A stretch of 64,000 nucleotides of DNA from NCBI RefSeq assembly GCF_946222985.1, contig NZ_CAMIFY010000002.1, positions 31,052 through 95,051 of the forward strand, given 5' to 3'. The notes under the pieces are model-generated. The model was not told where the DNA came from. It was given only the letters and a program-made list of their open reading frames with translations, and ran no database searches. The stretch comes from an uncultured Corynebacterium sp. Lineage in GTDB: Bacteria > Actinomycetota > Actinomycetes > Mycobacteriales > Mycobacteriaceae. The translations under genes and the position numbers were made by a program. Position 1 is the stretch's first letter; the number at the start of each line of letters is the position of its first letter. Positions 58,946-64,000 of the stretch are shown here, in pieces.

Positions 58946-59107
58946 ATGACCGCCGCACTGGCCGCCACCGTCGCCCACCAGCACGACGCCGCCGATTCCT
59001 TCACCCTCGCCGACTACGTGTCGCTGTTCGCCTACGAAGGCCCCCGCCGCCCCGAGATCCTGGGCAACGAACTGGTGTCCTGGGCGGACGTCCGCGCCCG
59101 CGGCTGA
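58946..59107 (+). CDS. small protein of unknown function (53 aa)
   Basis: A 53-aa ORF with GGAGA nine bases before the ATG. It has an Ala/His-containing N-terminus (MTAALAATVAHQHDAADS) and a more conserved-looking rest (TLADYVSLFAYEGPRRPEIL, NELVSWADVRARG). There is no hydrophobic helix or cysteine. It follows the structured leader and peptide, and ends 27 bp before the convergent ABC transporter gene, so it is the only gene the leader could control. I do not recognise it; a small effector or a degraded gene are both possible. Confidence 0.45.
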   Translation: MTAALAATVAHQHDAADSFTLADYVSLFAYEGPRRPEILGNELVSWADVRARG

Positions 59108-59134
59108 GTCCCGCGAGAGACCGAGCCCCGGACC

Positions 59135-61036
59135 CTACGCCTCGAGCCCGTACTTCTTCAGGCGCTTGCGATCGGCCGCCGACGCCGACGCGGTGAGCTT
59201 GAGCAGCTCGGCGTAGATGCCGCCGGAGACCGCCAACTCCGCCGGCGACCCGACCTCGTCGACGCGGCCCTGGTCGAGCGTGACGATGGTGTCGACGTTG
59301 GAGATCGTCGACAACCGGTGCGCGATGATGATCGTCGTGCGGCCCTCCATGAGCTGTTCGAGACCGCGCTGGACCTCGCGCTCGGCCTTCGTGTCCAGGG
59401 CGGAGGTCGCCTCGTCGAGAAGCAGCACGGGCGCGTCCTTGAGCATCGCGCGGGCGATGGCCACGCGCTGCTTCTGCCCGCCCGACAACTTCAGGCCGCG
59501 CTCGCCGATGGTGGTGTCGTAACCGTCGGGGAAGCGACGGATGAAGGTGTCGGCGTTGGCCCGGCGGGCGGCGTCCTCGACTTCCTCGTCCGTGGCGTCG
59601 GGGCGACCGTAGGCGATGTTCTCCCGCACCGTGCCCGAGAACAGCGCCGCATCCTGGAACACGACGCCGACCGAGGCGCGCAGCTCGTCCATGTCGAGGC
59701 CGCGGACGTCGGCGCCGCAGACCTCCAGGCGGCCGTCGGAGGGCTGGTAGAAACCGAGGATCAGATTGACCAGCGTCGACTTGCCGCCACCCGATTCGCC
59801 GACCAGGGCGACCTTTTCACCGCGTTCGGCCCGGAAGGTCACGCCCTCCAGCACGGGATTGCCCTCGTCGTAGGCGAAGGAGACGTCGTCGAGTTCGATG
59901 ACCGGAGATCCGTCGGCCGGCGGCGCGAGCCGGACGGGGCCCGAATCGCGCGACGGGGCCGCGCCGCCGATCGGATCGTCGTCGGAGTCGGACCCGTCCA
60001 CGCCGCCACCGTCGGTGTCGGCCGCGGCGACGAGCTCCTTGGGCGCCGACGGCTCGGCGTCGAGCGCCATGACGTCGAAGTAGTCGCGCGAACCCGCGAC
60101 GGCGCGCTGGGCGGCGTCGACGAGGAAGCTCATCATCGTCGCCGGCTGGCGGGCCATGTTGACCAGCTGGATGAGCATGACCATCGTGCCGATGGTGAAA
60201 TCGCCGTTGAGGGTGCGCAGGAACAGCAGCAGGTAGATGCCGAAGAAGATGACGTTGAGCACCGCGCCGCGCAGGGCGTCCATGCGGTGCCACCAGGTCG
60301 ACTGCTCGCGGGTCAGGTCGACGGTGCGGTCGTAGCGCCCCGCGAAGTCGCGGACCTCGCGGACCTCCGCGTTGAACGAGCGCACGACCTTGACCTGGCC
60401 GACGACCTCGGCGAAGCGGCCGCCGGCGAGGTCGATCTGCGCGTTCTTCTTGCCCTCGATGCGCTGCCAGCGCTTCGACGTCAGCGCCGTGAGCCACATG
60501 TAGGTGGGGAACACCGTCGCCAGCAGCAGCGCCAGCGGCCAGTAATGCCAGCCGGTGATGCCCAGCACCGCGAAGACGGTGAGCAGCATCGGGAAGAAGT
60601 TGTTGGAGAACGACTGCAGGAACTGCGTGACGTTGGTGATCGACCGCTCCAGGCGGGCGATGATCGTGCCCGTGACCTGGTCGTCGAAGTAGCGCTGCGG
60701 CAGCGACAGAAGTTTGGCGAAGTACCGGGTGGACAGGATCTCGCGCATCCGCGCCGTCATCACGTCGCCGAGGTAGCCGCCGATGTTGTGCACGACGGTC
60801 TGGATCAGGTCCGCGATGAGCAGGCCGACGGCCAACCAGATGATGGCCGTCACCGCGCGCTCGAGGGTGTCGGGGTCGCCCGCGCCGAGCGTCTCGACGA
60901 TGGTGTCTGTGGCATCGCGGATGAGGAAGGGGCTGACCAGCGCCGCGCCCGCCGTTCCCAGCGAACAGATGATGATTCCGGCGTAGAAGGGCCACAGCAC
61001 CTTCGTGGTGGCGAGGATGCGAGCGAGGTATTGCAC
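59135..61036 (-). CDS. ABC exporter, fused membrane and ATPase domains
   Basis: A 633-aa half-transporter. Six helices lie in residues about 15-310 (type IV exporter fold), an acidic linker of about 40 residues follows (DTDGGGVDGSDSDDDPIGG), then the nucleotide-binding domain with Walker A GESGGGKST, signature LSGGQKQRVAIARAM, Walker B PVLLLDEATSALD and switch IIAHRLSTI. It works as a homodimer exporting lipids, peptides or drugs. It starts at GTG with AGGAG nine bases upstream. No partner gene is adjacent. The substrate is unknown. Confidence 0.9.
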   Translation of the reverse strand: MQYLARILATTKVLWPFYAGIIICSLGTAGAALVSPFLIRDATDTIVETLGAGDPDTLERAVTAIIWLAVGLLIADLIQTVVHNIGGYLGDVMTARMREILSTRYFAKLLSLPQRYFDDQVTGTIIARLERSITNVTQFLQSFSNNFFPMLLTVFAVLGITGWHYWPLALLLATVFPTYMWLTALTSKRWQRIEGKKNAQIDLAGGRFAEVVGQVKVVRSFNAEVREVRDFAGRYDRTVDLTREQSTWWHRMDALRGAVLNVIFFGIYLLLFLRTLNGDFTIGTMVMLIQLVNMARQPATMMSFLVDAAQRAVAGSRDYFDVMALDAEPSAPKELVAAADTDGGGVDGSDSDDDPIGGAAPSRDSGPVRLAPPADGSPVIELDDVSFAYDEGNPVLEGVTFRAERGEKVALVGESGGGKSTLVNLILGFYQPSDGRLEVCGADVRGLDMDELRASVGVVFQDAALFSGTVRENIAYGRPDATDEEVEDAARRANADTFIRRFPDGYDTTIGERGLKLSGGQKQRVAIARAMLKDAPVLLLDEATSALDTKAEREVQRGLEQLMEGRTTIIIAHRLSTISNVDTIVTLDQGRVDEVGSPAELAVSGGIYAELLKLTASASAADRKRLKKYGLEA

Positions 61037-61146
61037 GGGGATCGGCTCCTGGGTCGGGGTGGGCTGTGAAGGCGATCGGGTCCGGTGGGTGTGGCCGGTT
61101 GGATTCGTCCGTCGTGCAAAAGGCTAGGCCCGGGCGCAGCCGGGGT

Positions 61147-63204
61147 CTAATCCGGTCGGCCTCCCGCCACGCGCGCCGCGCGCAGCCCGTTGAGGATCAC
61201 GACGATTTCGGCGACCTCGTGGACGAGCACCACCGCGGCCAAGCCCAGCACGCCGGTCAGCGCCAGGGGGAGCAGCCCGACGATGATGAGCAGCGACAGC
61301 GCGATGTTCTGCTCGATGATCCGGCGACCGCGCCGGGCGTGGGCCAGGGCCCGGGGCAGGGAGCGGAGGTCGGAGCCGGTGAAGGCGACGTCGGCCGATT
61401 CGACCGCCGCGTCGCTGCCGGTGGCGCCCATCGCGATGCCCACGTCGGCCGCGGCCAGCGCCGGGGCGTCGTTGATGCCGTCGCCGATCATGGCGACGCT
61501 GCCGCGCCCGGCGCCCGCCGTCATCGCGGCGATCGCCTCGGACTTGTCGGTGGGGGACAGCTCCGCGCGCACGTCGCCGATGCCGGCCGCGTCGGCCAGC
61601 GCCGCGGCGGTGCGGCGGTTGTCGCCGGTGAGCATGACGACGTCGATGCCGGCCGCCGACAAGTCCGCCATCGCCTCGGCGGCCTCGGTGCGCAGTTCGT
61701 CGCGCACGGCGATGATGCCGGCGGCCGCGCCTCCGCGGTGGACGACGACCACGGTGTTGCCCTCTTCCTCGAGGTGGGCCACGTCGTCGGCGAGATCGCC
61801 GGGGTCGAGGCTGCGGGGCGCGCCGACGGCGACGGGCTCTCCCGCGACGACGCCGGTGACCCCGATGCCCGGGAGTTCGGCGACGTCGGTCGCGGAGGCG
61901 GTGGCGTTGTCGGAAGGGGTGGCGGCATCCGTGTCGGTGCCGACCCGCGACGCGGGTGTGCCGACGGTGATCGCCCGGGCCACGGGGTGGGTGCTGTGGA
62001 CTTCCAAGGCGGCGGCCCAGCGCAGGACGTCGTCGGCGGTGGCCCCGTCGTCGGCGAACCGTCGGGAGACGATGACGTCGGTGACGGAGGGTTCGTTGCG
62101 GGTCAGGGTGCCGGTCTTGTCGACGGCCACGTGGCGGATCGACCCCATGCGCTCGAAGGCCGCGCCGGACTTGACCACCACGCCGATGCGGCTCGCGGCA
62201 CCGATGGCGGAGGTCACGGTCACGGGCACCGAGATGGCCAGCGCGCACGGCGAGGCCGCGACGAGCACGACTAGTGCGCGCGTGATCCATTCCCCGGGGT
62301 CGCCGAGCAGTGAGCCGATCAGGGCCACGGCGACGGCGAGGATGAGAACGCCGGGCACCAGCGGGCGGGCGATGCGGTCGGCGATGCGTGCGCGGTCGCC
62401 CTTCTTGGCCTGGGAATCTTCGACGAGCTTGACGACGGTCGTCAGCGAATTGTCGTTTCCCGGTGCGGTCGCCGTCACCGTGACGGGTGAACCCACCGCG
62501 ATCACTCCGGCCATGATCTCGTCGCCGGCCACGACCTCGACCGGCATTGACTCACCCGTGACCGAGGAGGCGTCGACGGTGGCGGAGTCGTCGTCGAGCA
62601 CCGAATCGGTGGGCACCCGACCACCCGCCGGCACCGCCAACCGCATGCCGGGGCGGACCTCGCGGGCGGCGATGGTGCGGCGCGATTCGGGGCCGCCCGA
62701 CGAGTCGTCGATGACCGTGGCGGTGTCGGGGAGCAGCGACAGCAGGGACCGCAGGCCCCGGCGGGCGCGGTCCATGGCCTTGTCCTCCAGGGCCTCGGCG
62801 ATGGAATAGAGGAACGCCAGCGCGGCGGCCTCGGCGACGTAGCCGAGGATGACGGCGCCGACCGCGCTGATGGTCATCAGCAACCCGATGCCGAGTCGGC
62901 CGTGGCGGACGAGCCCCCGGATCGCGCCGGGCACGAAGGTCGAAGCGCCGAGAAGAAGAGCGAGCCACTGGAGGCCGAGGGAGACGGTCGCCGCGGTGCC
63001 GGCGGTGCCGTCGATGACCGATCCGGCGTCGGCGGCGCCGTCGGGCGCGGCCAGGCCCACGAGGAAGGCGGCGACGAGGGCGATGCCGGAGAGCACGGGA
63101 ACGATGATCTCGCCGTCGCGCCACCACGGAATCGGGGCGGCGTCGGGCTCGTCGATGTCGGCCGGGTCCGGGGCGTCGTGGGAGCAACCGCAGGCCGAAG
63201 TCAT
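61147..63204 (-). CDS. heavy-metal P1B-type ATPase (Cd/Pb/Zn/Co efflux)
   Basis: A 685-aa metal pump. The N-terminus has a short CGC motif (MTSACGCSHDAP) but no folded metal-binding domain. The TGES loop is in SSVTGESMPVEV, the phosphorylation site is DKTGTLTRNE, and GDGINDAPAL is the hinge. The helix-4 metal motif is SPC (AASPCALAIS), not the CPC of typical Cd/Cu pumps, and the last helix has HEVAEIVVILNGLR. SPC pumps usually carry Co2+ or Fe2+, while the adjacent CmtR sensor suggests Cd2+/Pb2+. It overlaps cmtR by 4 bp and is co-transcribed with it. Confidence 0.9.
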   Translation of the reverse strand: MTSACGCSHDAPDPADIDEPDAAPIPWWRDGEIIVPVLSGIALVAAFLVGLAAPDGAADAGSVIDGTAGTAATVSLGLQWLALLLGASTFVPGAIRGLVRHGRLGIGLLMTISAVGAVILGYVAEAAALAFLYSIAEALEDKAMDRARRGLRSLLSLLPDTATVIDDSSGGPESRRTIAAREVRPGMRLAVPAGGRVPTDSVLDDDSATVDASSVTGESMPVEVVAGDEIMAGVIAVGSPVTVTATAPGNDNSLTTVVKLVEDSQAKKGDRARIADRIARPLVPGVLILAVAVALIGSLLGDPGEWITRALVVLVAASPCALAISVPVTVTSAIGAASRIGVVVKSGAAFERMGSIRHVAVDKTGTLTRNEPSVTDVIVSRRFADDGATADDVLRWAAALEVHSTHPVARAITVGTPASRVGTDTDAATPSDNATASATDVAELPGIGVTGVVAGEPVAVGAPRSLDPGDLADDVAHLEEEGNTVVVVHRGGAAAGIIAVRDELRTEAAEAMADLSAAGIDVVMLTGDNRRTAAALADAAGIGDVRAELSPTDKSEAIAAMTAGAGRGSVAMIGDGINDAPALAAADVGIAMGATGSDAAVESADVAFTGSDLRSLPRALAHARRGRRIIEQNIALSLLIIVGLLPLALTGVLGLAAVVLVHEVAEIVVILNGLRAARVAGGRPD

Positions 63205-63587
63205 CGCGTGGCCTCTCGGGTTTCCCCGGCCTCTCCCGCCGCGCAGCCGCAACCGTCCACCGTGCAATCGGGGTCGAGACAGTCGGCGTCGGCATCGACG
63301 GCGAGCGTGACGTCGACGAGCGCGGTCAGAGCGTTCCGCAGGTGCGGGTCGGCGATGTCGTAGCGCGTCCGTCGGCCCTCGGGCGTGGCGGCGATGATGC
63401 CGCAATCCTTCAGGCACGCCAGGTGATTGGACACGTTGGTCCTGGTCAGATCGAGGTCTTCGGCCAGTTCACCGGTGTAGGCCGGGCCGTCGTCGAGCAG
63501 CGTCAGGAGGATGCGCGAGCGCGTCGCGTCCGCCATCGCGCGGCCGAGGCGGTGCATCACGTCGAGGCGCGGGGCAATGGTCAGCAT
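63201..63587 (-). CDS. cmtR: ArsR/SmtB-family metal sensor, CmtR-like
   Basis: A 128-aa winged-helix repressor. LTRTNVSNHLACLKDCGIIA carries the two helix-4 cysteines (ACLKDC), and AVDADADCLDPDC gives the C-terminal cysteine, matching the three Cd/Pb ligands of mycobacterial CmtR. Extra cysteines (DCTVDGCGC) at the C-terminus could add a further site. Metal binding would release the operator and turn on the co-transcribed ATPase. The ATG lies 6 nt after the -10 box TATGGT (63594-63599), so the mRNA is leaderless and the operator covers its start. Confidence 0.92.
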   Translation of the reverse strand: MLTIAPRLDVMHRLGRAMADATRSRILLTLLDDGPAYTGELAEDLDLTRTNVSNHLACLKDCGIIAATPEGRRTRYDIADPHLRNALTALVDVTLAVDADADCLDPDCTVDGCGCAAGEAGETREATR

Positions 63588-63598
63588 GTGCTGACCAT
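63577..63598. promoter_or_regulatory. 22-bp perfect palindrome: CmtR-type operator
   Basis: Arms ATGGTCAGCA and TGCTGACCAT are exact reverse complements around a central TG. The palindrome overlaps the -10 box and the start codon of cmtR, so a bound dimer would block transcription of the cmtR-ATPase operon. Confidence 0.8.
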
Positions 63599-63705
63599 AC
63601 CCCGCGTCAGTGTGCGGTGACATGTCGCGGTACCCTCGCTGCGGTGCGACACCGGCATCCGGGATCAGTCGCCGCGATCAGTCGCCGCAATTGGTCGACC
63701 GAGAT

Positions 63706-64000
63706 TCAGTCCACGCGGCGACATACGGCGGAATCGGTCCACCACGTGCGGTTGTCCGGGTGGCGCACCCACAGTCGGCGGGTGGCGGGGCCGGGGGCGG
63801 TGCCGGCCTCGACGACGATCCAGTCGGCGGTGCGCGTCGACCAGCGGAACAGTCCCTCGCGGAAGAGGTGCAGGCGGTCGCCGTAGCGCGTCGTCACGGT
63901 CAGGAGTTCGCCGCCGTCGACGCCGACGAGGGACTCGAACGACGTGGAGATCGAGCCGATCGGCGGGCGCTCGGGCGCCGCCACGGGGGCGGGGTAGGCC
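63706..64000 (-). CDS. unidentified protein, 5' end cut by the window edge
   Basis: The C-terminal 98 or so residues of a reading frame that is open to the edge. A GTG at 63984 could start a 92-aa protein, but the frame continues upstream and no ribosome site is seen. The visible part is Trp/Arg-rich and beta-like (GELLTVTTRYGDRLHLFREG, FRWSTRTADWIVVEAG, TRRLWVRHPDNRTWWTDS) and ends in CRRVD. No family was recognised. Confidence 0.5.
   Translation of the reverse strand, partial: AYPAPVAAPERPPIGSISTSFESLVGVDGGELLTVTTRYGDRLHLFREGLFRWSTRTADWIVVEAGTAPGPATRRLWVRHPDNRTWWTDSAVCRRVD

Overview
The window is about 70% GC, densely packed and free of mobile elements, rRNA, tRNA or CRISPR. It reads as the chromosome of a high-GC actinomycete, most probably a Corynebacterium or close mycolic-acid relative. 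Pointers are a CmtR-type metal sensor, a GuaB1-type IMPDH-like enzyme, a PapA-like condensation enzyme, a BCCT osmolyte carrier, an Mrp/Mnh antiporter operon and -10 boxes of the TANNNT type. Many genes start 6-7 nt after such a box with no Shine-Dalgarno sequence, which is the signature of leaderless transcripts. The genus is inferred from gene content, not from a search.

Left part (1-31 kb): small metabolic and stress genes in short units. These are a MerR regulator with an NADP-binding reductase behind a palindromic operator; a flavin monooxygenase; YtoQ behind a leaderless 10-codon uORF; a penicillin-binding-protein-like hydrolase; a glyoxalase flanked by a 42-bp direct repeat; a deaminase-like/ASCH fusion; GNAT and alpha/beta hydrolase genes; a condensation-domain/GNAT fusion; and ArfB. 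A two-gene PTS follows: an EIIA-HPr-EI fusion and an EIIBC protein with a second, cysteine-less EIIB-like domain. Then come MscS, a TetR-DJ-1 pair, an old-yellow-enzyme homologue with a textbook leaderless promoter, an FNT channel, a tocopherol-cyclase-like protein, a sugar-dehydrogenase-like lipoprotein, a FUSC-like membrane protein, a TspO homologue, an SDR and GuaB1.

Middle (31-50 kb): a PIG-L deacetylase, then an eight-gene Mnh/Mrp cation/proton antiporter operon (F-G-[MbhD-MbhE-B]-C-D-D'-A-E) with overlapping or nearly touching genes. After it come a ZIP metal transporter, YchJ, a DUF808 membrane protein, a hotdog protein, nicotinamidase, a CD225/DUF2752 membrane pair, a gamma-carbonic anhydrase homologue, a DUF1275 protein and a BCCT carrier. 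The antiporter and BCCT carrier together suggest attention to Na+, pH and osmotic balance.

Right part (50-64 kb): 3-hydroxyacyl-CoA dehydrogenase; a secreted class A acid phosphatase preceded by direct repeats resembling a PHO box; a MalY-type C-S lyase; a glycerophosphate/lipid group (GlpD, an alkyl-DHAP-synthase-like flavoprotein and a lipid kinase); a structured leader with a cysteine-containing 25-codon ORF and a 53-codon ORF; an ABC exporter; and a CmtR/P1B-ATPase metal-efflux pair whose 22-bp palindromic operator covers the promoter and start codon. A gene cut by the window edge ends the segment.

The most promising undescribed element is the 58.6-59.1 kb leader. It holds four 6-nt segments that can form three mutually exclusive hairpins, followed by the short peptide and the 53-codon gene.
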